Positions 44,128 through 52,831 of a stretch of DNA of 64,000 nt are shown piece after piece. Made by a program: the position numbers and the translations under genes. This DNA comes from CASPLG01 sp965120375 (GTDB taxonomy: Bacteria > Bacillota > Clostridia > Oscillospirales > Acutalibacteraceae), in contig CBCPMW010000014.1 of NCBI GenBank assembly GCA_965120375.1, forward strand, positions 62,001-126,000, given 5' to 3'. The first letter of the stretch is position 1; every line of letters begins with the position of its first letter. The notes below the pieces were generated by a model. That model was not told where the DNA came from. It saw nothing but the letters and a program-made list of their open reading frames with translations, and searched no databases.

Positions 44128-45561
44128 TTACCCCACCTTTATAAATTTAAACTTTTGAGCTTTAGTATGGTTTCTCTCCCAAACTTGAATATTACTTCCG
44201 TTTTCAGTACTTCCATAAGTTACATCAAGTAGAAGTAAATTACATTTTGCTATTATTTCAAATTCATCTCCTCCTTCCTGTGGAATAATGTAAAATCTTT
44301 GTGCGTCAGATCCATTTTCCTCCTGTTGCTGTACATTAGTTCCAACTTTTTGGTTTCCTCCTTCAACATTGATCATTTTACCACTGCATTTAGCTCGTAT
44401 AGTATAAAACCCCCTTTCATCCAGCTCAATTTCAAATTTTTGAGCATCTGTATTATTTTTTTCATAAATTTGCAAATTACCTTTGTTTTCAGTCGAGGCT
44501 CCTTCTATATCAAGAACTTTTCTATCGTTAAGAGAACTCGATATAATATAGGTTCCATTTTGCAATTTATTTTTTTTAGTTAAAGCCGAATATTCAAGGT
44601 TTCTAACATAAGTTTTTATTGGCTCGGGACACGCGTCGACGACTTCTGGGCGATAAATATTTCTGTTAAAGCACGATAAAAGCTCACAGGAGTGTTTTAA
44701 ACTCAAGTCATAGTGCCCAATACACCAGTGAATTAGGTAGGGAAAGAGAACAAACTCTTGACCATTCAAAAGATTATGTTTACTCCAGTCATCACAGATA
44801 TATCTAAACATTCTGTAGTTACCTAGAAAAATATCGTCTGATGAAATCCTTGAGACGCTATCTCGTCTGTAGCGGTAATTGTAAAATTTTCCAGGAAGCA
44901 ATTTAAATTTTTTGGCTCTGAGCATTACCATATAGGAAAAACACGTGTCATCGCAGGGTATAATGGGAAGAAATTTTAAGTCATCATTTTTTATTATTTC
45001 AGCTTTAAATAACTTATCCCATACAAAATTGTTCCATGTTTCTCCGATAAATTCTTCTAAAGTCAGCACTCTAGAATCTGAAAAATCTATGCTATTTTCA
45101 ATCTCATCTCCCTCGGTAAAGATTTTGTGTCCATACTGAACTATATCAACATTATCATTCTTTGCATGATTATACGCGATTTCATATGTAAAAGGTTCTA
45201 TATAATCGTCCGAATCGACAAAAGTTATGTACTCTCCTGTCGCGTTTTTTAGACCAGAGTTCCTACTTTTGTAAATTCCTAAATTATATTTATGCGAAAT
45301 TATCTTAATTCGAGGGTCGCTTGCAGCGTATTCATTAAGTATTGTTCCGCAGTTGTCTGGAGAACCGTCATCTACGCATATAATTTCAATTTCTTTTAAA
45401 GTTTGATTTACTAAACTATCTAGGCATTCTCGTATCCACGGCTCAACTTTGTAAACCGGGACTATTACCGAGACTTTCGGCCTGGTTTCTTCTGCATTTA
45501 CAGAGTAAAAGCAAAAAAAGTTGAGTAAAATAGTGCAACAAAACATAAAAAATTTTCTCAT
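44128..45561 (-). CDS. Exported GT2 glycosyltransferase with C-terminal ricin-type lectin domain
   Basis: The 477-residue protein has a signal peptide (residues 1-23, cleavage after VNA). A GT2 domain runs from about 29 to 250 (VSVIVPVYKVEPWIRECLDS, CVDDGSPDNC, FVDSDDY with the DxD at 116-118), and a ricin-B-type lectin domain fills about 335-477 with three AQKF/AQRF repeats. The start is ATG 45561 behind GAGGGG, not further upstream. Catalytic domain plus ricin lectin is the layout of animal polypeptide GalNAc-transferases, though the enzyme family differs. Cytoplasmic GT2 enzymes have no signal peptide, so work outside the membrane is likely. Confidence 0.85.
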   Translation of the reverse strand: MRKFFMFCCTILLNFFCFYSVNAEETRPKVSVIVPVYKVEPWIRECLDSLVNQTLKEIEIICVDDGSPDNCGTILNEYAASDPRIKIISHKYNLGIYKSRNSGLKNATGEYITFVDSDDYIEPFTYEIAYNHAKNDNVDIVQYGHKIFTEGDEIENSIDFSDSRVLTLEEFIGETWNNFVWDKLFKAEIIKNDDLKFLPIIPCDDTCFSYMVMLRAKKFKLLPGKFYNYRYRRDSVSRISSDDIFLGNYRMFRYICDDWSKHNLLNGQEFVLFPYLIHWCIGHYDLSLKHSCELLSCFNRNIYRPEVVDACPEPIKTYVRNLEYSALTKKNKLQNGTYIISSSLNDRKVLDIEGASTENKGNLQIYEKNNTDAQKFEIELDERGFYTIRAKCSGKMINVEGGNQKVGTNVQQQEENGSDAQRFYIIPQEGGDEFEIIAKCNLLLLDVTYGSTENGSNIQVWERNHTKAQKFKFIKVG

Positions 45562-46119
45562 AAAAAAACCCCTCTTTTCCTTCACAAAATTTTGGACATG
45601 ATAATCTGCAAGTGGTTTTGAAGATTTATCACTAATGTTTATATTTAATTTGTATTTTTTTGTCAAGTTTTTTTATATTTTCTGGTAAAAAAGTGAAAAA
45701 TAATTATTTTTAAAATATTTCATTCATATTTTTATAAATTTACTATTATATTTTTGTTTTAAAATAAATTTTGCCTATAAAATTATATTTTTTGTAGTGG
45801 AGAATTGGCGATATCAAGCAGATTAAATAATTTTTTTTATTAAACAAAAAATTTATGTACTTTTATACTAATATATGATAGAATGCTATTTACCAGGAGG
45901 TGATTTTACTATTTACGAAAGTTGTTTTTCATGTTTTATGCGTGGTTGTATCTAGAGTTTTTACAGTAGAAATTAGTTGTAAATACTTAGAACTTATGAA
46001 AAACACACTGCGCTTGCTGTTTAAAATGAAATTATGTCTATTATTTTGAACGCTATTTTTTAAACTAAAAAATTTGTTGTAAATTTATAAAACAGCAAAA
46101 ATTTAAGGGGGTTAAATTT
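45562..46119 (+). other. AT-rich intergenic region with an orphan ribosome binding site
   Basis: This 558-base gap lies between divergent genes. It holds long A/T runs, a perfect AGGAGGTGAT at 45895-45904, and behind it only a 14-codon frame from ATT 45911 to TAG, rich in cysteine codons. It may hold the promoters of both flanking genes. No longer gene is visible. Confidence 0.5.
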
Positions 46120-47826
46120 ATGAATAAAATTGCAAAAGCTATTGTGATGATTTTAGTTATTTTGGGAATGATTGTTTTAGAATATTTTACAATGGACTAT
46201 ATAAAAAATAATCAAAGTAGCTCGTCTAGTAATTCTCAAGTTTCTTCAGAAAATAGTAAAGGAAATGCAGAAGAGGAAGATTTCTCAGGTGAAGGTGGAG
46301 AAGATCAAGGTATGATGGGGACGATGTCTGAGAAAGAATTCAGCGAAGAGTTGTTTGGCCAAGAAAGTGAGTCGAGCAGTTCCAGTTTGGATATAATTTA
46401 TTATGTTATATTCGCCCTAGAAAATCTTGTAATTGCAGCTGCGCTACTGTACCTTATCATGTCAAGTATGTGCCAGAAGACATTTAAAGAAGTGTTTCCA
46501 TGTGAAGACAAAGTTTGGATATACTGTCTTTCTTCATCTGTATTGTGCATAGGTTTAACTTTTCTTTCTAATTATCTAGTCAAAAGATATTTTCTAAATT
46601 CCTCAAGTGAATTAACTTTACAAAATTCAAGTTCTAACGCTTCAGTTGAAGCAGTAGGAGCTTATACCGTAGACGGAGTAGAAGAAACTTTAGATGGGGA
46701 ATATAGTTCATCAAATTCCGATGAATCTGTAATTTTAGTTAAAAATGGTGGAGATGCAAGTTTAAATGGTGCAACAATAACTAAAACGGGCGGAGATTCT
46801 TCTAATACGGAAAATTCTGAATTTTACGGAATAAACGCCGGAATACTCGTGACAGAGGGGTCAAAGGCAACTATTTACAACTGCACAATTTCGACAAATG
46901 CAAAAGGAAGTAATGCGGTATTTGCAACAGGAGAAGATGCCAAAATATATATTAAAGATTCCAAAATAACTACAACAGGAAGTTCGAGCTCTCGTGGTTT
47001 AGACGCAACTTATGGTGGATATATTGAAGCTGATAATGTAGTAATAAAAACTCAAGGTGGATCTTGTGCAGCTTTAGCTACAGACAGAGGAGAAGGGACT
47101 GTAATTGCAAGAAATTCTGATTTAGAAACAAACGGTTCTGGGTCGCCCGTTATTTATTCAACTGGAGATATAAGCATTTTTGATACTGTTGGTGTTGCGA
47201 ATGGTTCGCAGATGGTAGTAATTGAAGGGAAGAACAGTGCAACAGTACAAAATTCTACACTAAGCTGTAGTGGTAAAGGAAATAGAAATGATGTCGACAA
47301 CTGCGGAATAATGATATATCAAAGTATGTCAGGAGACGCAGATGAAGGAACAGGGACTTTTAAAGGCGTAGACTCTACACTTGAGATTAGTTCAAGTTCT
47401 AGTTACTATAAAACTGCTCCATTTTTCTTCGTAACTAATACAGACGCTATTATAAACCTCGAAAACTGCATTATGAAATATGGAAGCAACTTACTTTTAA
47501 AAATTCAAGGAACAAGTGAATGGGGAACATCTGGATCTAATGGTGGAAATGTGACGCTGAATGCACATTCCCAATCTTTAGCCGGAGATATAGAAGTGGA
47601 TTCTGTAAGTACACTTGCTATAAACATAGAGGAAGATACAGAGTTTTCAGGAGCTATTAATAATTCTAATACCGCAAAAAGTGTTACTCTTTGTATGGAT
47701 GCTTCTTCAAAACTTGTACTTACTGGAGATTCGTATCTTACAAGCTTTACAAATGAAGATCAGTCAAATAGTAATATAGAGTTTGGTAATTACAAATTGT
47801 ATGTAAACGGCGTAGCAATAAATTAA
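46120..47826 (+). CDS. Membrane-anchored beta-helix surface protein
   Basis: The 568-residue protein has three hydrophobic segments: residues about 5-25, 92-112 and 126-146. A Ser/Glu-rich acidic linker separates the first two, and a C-terminal region from about 160 consists of repeats of the ATIYNCTISTNAKGSNAVFA kind. Such repeats, with regular Asn and Gly, form a right-handed parallel beta-helix. Related Clostridia carry similar proteins as presumed adhesins. The start is ATG 46120 behind AAGGGGG. No enzymatic residues are evident, so binding is more likely than catalysis. Confidence 0.75.
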   Translation: MNKIAKAIVMILVILGMIVLEYFTMDYIKNNQSSSSSNSQVSSENSKGNAEEEDFSGEGGEDQGMMGTMSEKEFSEELFGQESESSSSSLDIIYYVIFALENLVIAAALLYLIMSSMCQKTFKEVFPCEDKVWIYCLSSSVLCIGLTFLSNYLVKRYFLNSSSELTLQNSSSNASVEAVGAYTVDGVEETLDGEYSSSNSDESVILVKNGGDASLNGATITKTGGDSSNTENSEFYGINAGILVTEGSKATIYNCTISTNAKGSNAVFATGEDAKIYIKDSKITTTGSSSSRGLDATYGGYIEADNVVIKTQGGSCAALATDRGEGTVIARNSDLETNGSGSPVIYSTGDISIFDTVGVANGSQMVVIEGKNSATVQNSTLSCSGKGNRNDVDNCGIMIYQSMSGDADEGTGTFKGVDSTLEISSSSSYYKTAPFFFVTNTDAIINLENCIMKYGSNLLLKIQGTSEWGTSGSNGGNVTLNAHSQSLAGDIEVDSVSTLAINIEEDTEFSGAINNSNTAKSVTLCMDASSKLVLTGDSYLTSFTNEDQSNSNIEFGNYKLYVNGVAIN

Positions 47827-47849
47827 TTTGGTAAAATTCTAAAAATGAT

Positions 47850-47937
47850 ATCTGACCTGAGACCTAAACTTAAAGATCGATTTATTTTAAGATAGATTTG
47901 ATAAGCTTAGGTGTATCAGAGGGTCAGATGTTTTTTG
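47850..47937 (+). terminator. Branched terminator after the beta-helix gene
   Basis: ATCTGACC (47850-47857) pairs with GGTCAGAT (47922-47929). Inside it ACCTAA pairs with TTAGGT, and within that CTTAAA pairs with TTTAAG, followed by GTTTTTTG. A long nested stem ending in a T-run. Confidence 0.8.
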
Positions 47938-48058
47938 CCATTTTTGGAAATAAGGTGCTTAATTTTAATAGCAAAAAAGTAGCTCGAATTTAAGGGTTGC
48001 TTTTTTTCTATGTATAAATTTTTTTTATTTATCATATGTTTAATCAGGTGATTTGAGC

Positions 48059-49198
48059 GTGAAAACAAAAAGGACTATTGCATTTTTATTTTTAACATGC
48101 TTTTTTTTGTGTATACCGAAAGTTTTTTCGATTTCTATTTCAGCTGAATCAGCATGTTTGATTTTAGCTGATACAGAAGAAGTCCTTTTTGCAAAAAATG
48201 AATTTGAGGAACTTCCGATGGCAAGCACTACAAAAATTATGACATCAATACTGGCAGTAGAATTAATAGAAGCTTGTGGAGATAAAGAAGTAGAGATAAC
48301 TGAAGAAATGATACATGTAGAAGGAACATCAATGGGTCTGCAAAAAGGAGATATTTTAAGTCTAGAATCTTTAGTTAAGGGAATGCTTTTGTGTTCTGGG
48401 AATGATGCAGCAACAGCTTCAGCAATGGCGGTAGGAGGAGATGTAGAGAACTTTGCAAAAATGATGAATGAAAAGGCAAGACAAATTGGAATGAACAGAA
48501 CTAATTTTGTAACACCGTCTGGTTTAGACAGTGGAGATCATCATTCAACTGCGTACGATATGGCTATTTTAGGGGCGTATGCCATGTCAAATGAAAAATT
48601 TTCTTCTATAGCTTCGAAAAAAAGTGACAAAGTAGAATTTATAAGTCCACCCAAAATAGTTTCATATAAAAACCACAACAAACTCCTAAGGTTATATGAT
48701 AGTTGTATAGGAGTTAAAACTGGATTTACAAAAGCTGCAGGGAGGTGTTTAGTTTCATGTGCCAAACGAAATGAGGTAAAGCTAATCGCAGTGACACTAA
48801 ATGCTCCAAACGATTGGCAAGACCATAAAAATATGTTAGATTATGGCTTCATGAACACAACAAATATTTTATTTAACGACAAAGAGTTCAAATCTAAAGT
48901 TCAAGTAAAAAATGGTGTTGAGGATGAAATAAATGTTTCCGGAGTATCGTCGTTTTCTTGTTCATTCAAAAAAGGAGACGAAACCAGAGTAGAACGAATT
49001 GTAGATTTGTGTAGCGAAATCGAAGCTCCTGTCGAAAAAGGGCAAATTGTAGGAAAGGTTATTTATTACCTCGATGAGAAAGAAATAGGTAGAAATGAAA
49101 TTTTATCTGAAAATGAGGTTAGAAAGAGACCAGAAAAAATGAATTTTATAAAAAATATAATAAATATGATTAAAAACATACTTAAAAAATCAAATTAA
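48059..49198 (+). CDS. D-alanyl-D-alanine carboxypeptidase (DacF/PBP5 family)
   Basis: Trims the terminal D-alanine of peptidoglycan stem peptides. The signal peptide covers about residues 1-25. The three penicillin-binding motifs are present: STTK (MASTTKIMTS), SGN (CSGNDAATAS) and KTG (GVKTGFTKAAG). A C-terminal beta domain and a basic amphipathic tail for membrane attachment follow. The start is GTG 48059, eight bases after AGGTG. 379 residues. It may be the sporulation enzyme DacF or the vegetative form; sequence alone does not decide. Confidence 0.93.
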   Translation: MKTKRTIAFLFLTCFFLCIPKVFSISISAESACLILADTEEVLFAKNEFEELPMASTTKIMTSILAVELIEACGDKEVEITEEMIHVEGTSMGLQKGDILSLESLVKGMLLCSGNDAATASAMAVGGDVENFAKMMNEKARQIGMNRTNFVTPSGLDSGDHHSTAYDMAILGAYAMSNEKFSSIASKKSDKVEFISPPKIVSYKNHNKLLRLYDSCIGVKTGFTKAAGRCLVSCAKRNEVKLIAVTLNAPNDWQDHKNMLDYGFMNTTNILFNDKEFKSKVQVKNGVEDEINVSGVSSFSCSFKKGDETRVERIVDLCSEIEAPVEKGQIVGKVIYYLDEKEIGRNEILSENEVRKRPEKMNFIKNIINMIKNILKKSN

Positions 49199-49210
49199 AT
49201 CTAAAAATGT

Positions 49211-49287
49211 TGGTGCGCTCGAAGGGATTCGAACCCCCGACTTCATCCTTAGGAGGGATGCGCTCTATCCAGCTGAGCTACAAGCGC
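49211..49287 (-). tRNA. tRNA-Arg (CCT)
   Basis: On the minus strand the acceptor arms GCGCTTG and CGAGCGC pair with one G-U. The anticodon is CCT reading AGG codons, with GTTCGAATC in the T-arm and encoded CCA. It marks the right end of the accessory stretch. Confidence 0.95.
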
Positions 49288-49437
49288 GAATATTCTAAAA
49301 GTCTGAACAAGGAATAGTATATACAATCTGAAAATAAAGTCAAGTATTTTAATAAACTAGGAGTTATGCAAATTTCAATTTAACTTTATAGATTTTTATA
49401 TTAATTTGTAGGTATTTAGTACAAAATATTTCATTTT

Positions 49438-49474
49438 AAAACTATGGAAAATACATTGGTTTCATAGTTTTTAT
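49438..49474 (+). terminator. Hairpin terminator upstream of the helical protein gene
   Basis: AAAACTATG (49438-49446) pairs with CATAGTTTT (49463-49471), extended inside by G-U and A-U pairs, with T-rich sequence after it. It is nearly symmetric and may act in both directions. Confidence 0.65.
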
Positions 49475-49493
49475 ATATTTTACATAAAAATAC

Positions 49494-49522
49494 TTGACAT
49501 GAGAGCAAATATATAATAAAAT
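49494..49522 (+). promoter_or_regulatory. Promoter of the 49.5 kb gene
   Basis: TTGACA at 49494-49499, a 17-base spacer and TAAAAT at 49517-49522, close to the start codon at 49543. This looks like a strong housekeeping promoter. Confidence 0.7.
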
Positions 49523-49542
49523 CAAATAAAAGGGGTGATATT

Positions 49543-50940
49543 GTGGAAGATAAAAAAATTTTAGAAACAACTGAAAAAACAGACGAAGTAGAGAAAAAGG
49601 TGGTTAAATGTCTGGGGGGAAACAAGGCTAGGTACGGTAATTTGATTAAACGTTTGGAAATATTAGCTGGAAAAGAGAGATACTTTGAGTATTTGTGTAG
49701 TTTGAGAGACGTTTTCGGTGAGATAGTTTGGGGTTTTCTCCTTTTGAGGAGTATGAGTAATATAATTTCAGTTTTGAATTTAAGAGTAAGTGCATTTGCA
49801 AATTTAGACAAAAAAGCATTTGGAGGTTGGCTGGCTAAAAATACGAAACTTGCAAAAAGTAAAACAGTTGACCCAGGAAGGCTCCCTCAAAATGCTTTGA
49901 TGGGTAAAATATATACAAAGCTTAACAAAAAAGATGGATTTGAAGATTTTTTTCCAGAAGACAAAGAAATAAATTCTAGTGATATCAAGTCGAGAAAAGA
50001 GCTTAATAAAGAGTTTGATGAATTATTGGGATTCCTGGAAGGCTATCAAAACTCTAGACATGGAACAAAAACGGCAGTAAAGATCCGTAAAGAGTTTATA
50101 GGTAAATTAATTGATGTTTTGGAACGTGGAGAGGCTCTTTCTAAAGAGAAGATTGTTAAAAAAAGTTCACTCGAGCAGGTGAATGCTGATAAGGATCAAA
50201 AAAGTTTTGTTGATGATGTAAAAAATTTCTTTTCTAACCTTAACCCTCTTAAAAAGAAGGGCGCCGTGGAAAAGAAGGGTTCACTCGGGCAGGTGACTGT
50301 TGATAAGGATCAACAAAACGTTATTAGTAGATTGAAACATACCATTCTTGGATCTGACTTTTTTGGAAAAGAGGGAGATGTGGAAAAGGTCTGCAAGCTG
50401 TTAGAAAAAGTAAAAAACGGTATCTACGAGGAAGAGTTAAAGCATGCTATTAAAGAAGTTTGTGCGGGAGAGAGTACAAAAATATATTTCGGGAACAAAG
50501 ATTTCTATTCGACTCATTGGATAGCTTTGCAGCAATTTGGAAGCGGAAAGCTCAGTCTTGAAACTTTAATGAAGGTATTTTCGAATGAAGATCTAAAAGA
50601 GGTAAAGAAGGACGGCTATATTAATTTGGCAGATGGCTTGTATGGTACCTGTTTTAGACTACGTAACAATGGACCGGTTCCAGTTCTAATTAGGAAAGAA
50701 ATAACGGTTATAGAAGTTTTGGATAAAGAAGTTCTGGGGAGATATCTTAAATTTGAATTTGCAAAGGAATATAAGTGCGGTCTAATCAGAATCAAAAGGA
50801 TTGAGAAAGGAAAGATGTTAAAAATTATTAGTAAAATTGCTAAAGGAAATCCTTTAGGTAAGGAAGTCGGTAGTATTAGCAAATCTGATTTTGGAGCGCT
50901 TGTTAACGTTAGTGGAGGTGGATTGACTATAACATTTTAA
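49543..50940 (+). CDS. Lysine-rich cytoplasmic protein of unknown function, helical, with internal repeat
   Basis: I do not recognise this 465-residue protein. It has no signal peptide or membrane segment, is rich in Lys, Glu and Leu, and looks mostly helical up to about residue 340, with a more beta-like C-terminal part. A 35-base unit at 50165-50199 recurs at 50279-50313 with 32 matches, giving the related peptides SSLEQVNADKDQ and GSLGQVTVDKDQ 38 residues apart. It has its own strong promoter and an AAAAGGGGTGAT ribosome site. The next gene has a similar layout, so the two may be distant paralogs. A secreted effector is possible but unproven. Confidence 0.7.
   Translation: MEDKKILETTEKTDEVEKKVVKCLGGNKARYGNLIKRLEILAGKERYFEYLCSLRDVFGEIVWGFLLLRSMSNIISVLNLRVSAFANLDKKAFGGWLAKNTKLAKSKTVDPGRLPQNALMGKIYTKLNKKDGFEDFFPEDKEINSSDIKSRKELNKEFDELLGFLEGYQNSRHGTKTAVKIRKEFIGKLIDVLERGEALSKEKIVKKSSLEQVNADKDQKSFVDDVKNFFSNLNPLKKKGAVEKKGSLGQVTVDKDQQNVISRLKHTILGSDFFGKEGDVEKVCKLLEKVKNGIYEEELKHAIKEVCAGESTKIYFGNKDFYSTHWIALQQFGSGKLSLETLMKVFSNEDLKEVKKDGYINLADGLYGTCFRLRNNGPVPVLIRKEITVIEVLDKEVLGRYLKFEFAKEYKCGLIRIKRIEKGKMLKIISKIAKGNPLGKEVGSISKSDFGALVNVSGGGLTITF
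50165..50313 (+). repeat. In-frame 35-base direct repeat, 114-base period
   Basis: Copies at 50165-50199 and 50279-50313 differ at three bases. The spacing of 114 is a multiple of three, so the repeat duplicates a peptide segment inside the gene at 49543. Confidence 0.85.
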
Positions 50941-51153
50941 AATATTTTATATATATCATACAAAAATATGCTTGACTAATATAAAAAATTAGCATATTGT
51001 GTCCCTATAACTAGGTGATTAGTGTAAGGGTTTGTAAGGTGTTGCTCTGAATCTTGAGAGTTTTTGTGAAACTGAGCAGGCTTTGGAGCACGTGTGTATA
51101 TTAGATTTTAGGAGAGATTGTTTTAGACTAAAAGAGAAGGGGGTTGTTTGAAT

Positions 51154-52611
51154 ATGACTAATTCAACGTACAAAAAGGTGTCGAAATTTGTTGAAGATAT
51201 CATTAAATCTTGTAACAATTCTTTGAATAAATCTAAAGATGACATAGGGATGCTCCAAGGGGCTTCCGAGCAGATGCAAGACATAGTATATGCGCTATTT
51301 TATTTAAAGAAGATGGAAGTTTTCAAAAACAAAGAAGCAAAAACTTTTAGCGATGCATTTTTAAAGAATGTTATGGGGAATAGTAGCATTGGGGATTTTG
51401 TTGAAAAATTAGATGAAAAATCACCTAAAGTTGGCAATAAAGTAACGCTGGGAAGCAGTTCAGTACTTGGGACTCTCGGAAGAAGTTGTTCAGAATTTGC
51501 AACACGTTTAGGTGAACTGCGAGATGCAATTGAAAGCTATAAACAAACTGAAGGTAGTAATAATGAGGAAAAGTCTAAAGGAGTTCTGGAGCAAGAATTA
51601 AAAAGAGTTGAAGATATGGACAAAAATCACAATACAATTCTGGATCAATTGGATTACATGATTGAAAAGCTACAAAGTTCGAAGGAAGAACTTGGTAAAA
51701 AATTAGGTAAAGTTTTCCATTTGTACAAAAGTAACATAGTTGAAATAAAATCTGATTTGGACGAAGAACTAGAAGAATTAGAAACTAAGCTTGGGACTTC
51801 TATTGATAGAGAAGGAGAACGCGAAGAACGTGAAGCGATTAAAAATCTTAATCTTGATAGAAAAGGTGACACAAAACTTGTCACCCTCTTGAAGAGAGAA
51901 TACTGTGAAGCGGACAATATTAAACTTTTCAGACAAATTGGTAAACACCCTGTTTCATGGCCAATGCTTAAGAAAACTAGGGCAAAGATGAAAACAGCTG
52001 TTACTAAACTTAGGAAGGAACTAGAAGCAAAACAGTGTCTTAGTTTAGATGATTTAAGGTTCTCGTTGAGAAAACTGGTAGTGGTTGACAAAATACTAAG
52101 GTTCATGGGAGATGTAGAAAAAATTGAAAAAAATAAAAAATCAATACCTGAACTTGATAAATATCAAAAAATGTGGAGAAAATATATGGATAGTGTTGCA
52201 AAAGTCTTAAAGAAAAATGAAATTGCTGCTGACAAGTACTTCATGGAGAAAGCATCCAGTAATGTAAGTAGCAAACTTAAGTGGGGTAAAAAAATGGCAA
52301 TTGGAGTAACACATGAGTCGTTCAAATTAGGTTCATTTTTGATGAGATTTAAACCAAAGGCTAGAGTTTCAGATATGATCAAGGATTTGTTTGTTGAAGG
52401 TGGAAAAATAAAAAGTATAACTTTTAAAGCTTGTAAGAGAGTTAGCTTAGGAAGCAGTGTAGCAGACACGGGACGGACTTTAAAGAAGAATGAGGTTATT
52501 ACAGTCGTTTCGGGGGATGACGATGAGCTTGGCAGTGAGTTTATAGGAACAAGTGTGTTGCAGTCAATAGGCAATGCAGCTTTAACGTCGATTTTTAAAG
52601 GTGTAAAATAA
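51154..52611 (+). CDS. Large coiled-coil-rich protein of unknown function
   Basis: A soluble 485-residue protein without signal peptide or membrane helix. Residues about 130-230 form charged coiled coil (LDEELEELETKLG), followed by further Lys-rich helices and a small beta-rich end. The N-terminal DIVYALFYLKKM resembles EIVWGFLLLRSM of the preceding protein, suggesting a shared ancestor. The start is ATG 51154 or TTG 51148, both behind AGAAGGGGG. No known domain is recognised. It occupies the place just upstream of nusA where rimP normally lies. Confidence 0.7.
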   Translation: MTNSTYKKVSKFVEDIIKSCNNSLNKSKDDIGMLQGASEQMQDIVYALFYLKKMEVFKNKEAKTFSDAFLKNVMGNSSIGDFVEKLDEKSPKVGNKVTLGSSSVLGTLGRSCSEFATRLGELRDAIESYKQTEGSNNEEKSKGVLEQELKRVEDMDKNHNTILDQLDYMIEKLQSSKEELGKKLGKVFHLYKSNIVEIKSDLDEELEELETKLGTSIDREGEREEREAIKNLNLDRKGDTKLVTLLKREYCEADNIKLFRQIGKHPVSWPMLKKTRAKMKTAVTKLRKELEAKQCLSLDDLRFSLRKLVVVDKILRFMGDVEKIEKNKKSIPELDKYQKMWRKYMDSVAKVLKKNEIAADKYFMEKASSNVSSKLKWGKKMAIGVTHESFKLGSFLMRFKPKARVSDMIKDLFVEGGKIKSITFKACKRVSLGSSVADTGRTLKKNEVITVVSGDDDELGSEFIGTSVLQSIGNAALTSIFKGVK

Positions 52612-52831
52612 GAATAATATTTTTATGATATTTTGTAAGAAATTATGAGATTATGCACTAATAAAGTGTATAATCTATTATTTTTACATTTTATTTGGAT
52701 TTTAAATTTAAATATTTTATATAAAAATGGCTGTGAGATGCATGAAACACGTGACTTTATTGACAAGATATGTTATATTATACTTAGCTGCAGAGTTAGT
52801 TTGCCAGAAAAGTTTTTTAGGGAGATGTTGT

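Noticed and set aside
52760..52784. TTGACA with a nearby TATACT as the nusA promoter.
   Set aside because: The spacer would be only 13 bases, too short for a normal housekeeping promoter.
52727..52831. Upstream extension of nusA and an overlapping frame at 52645.
   Set aside because: NusA homology and the AGGGAGATG site place the start at 52832; the upstream codons are not family-like.
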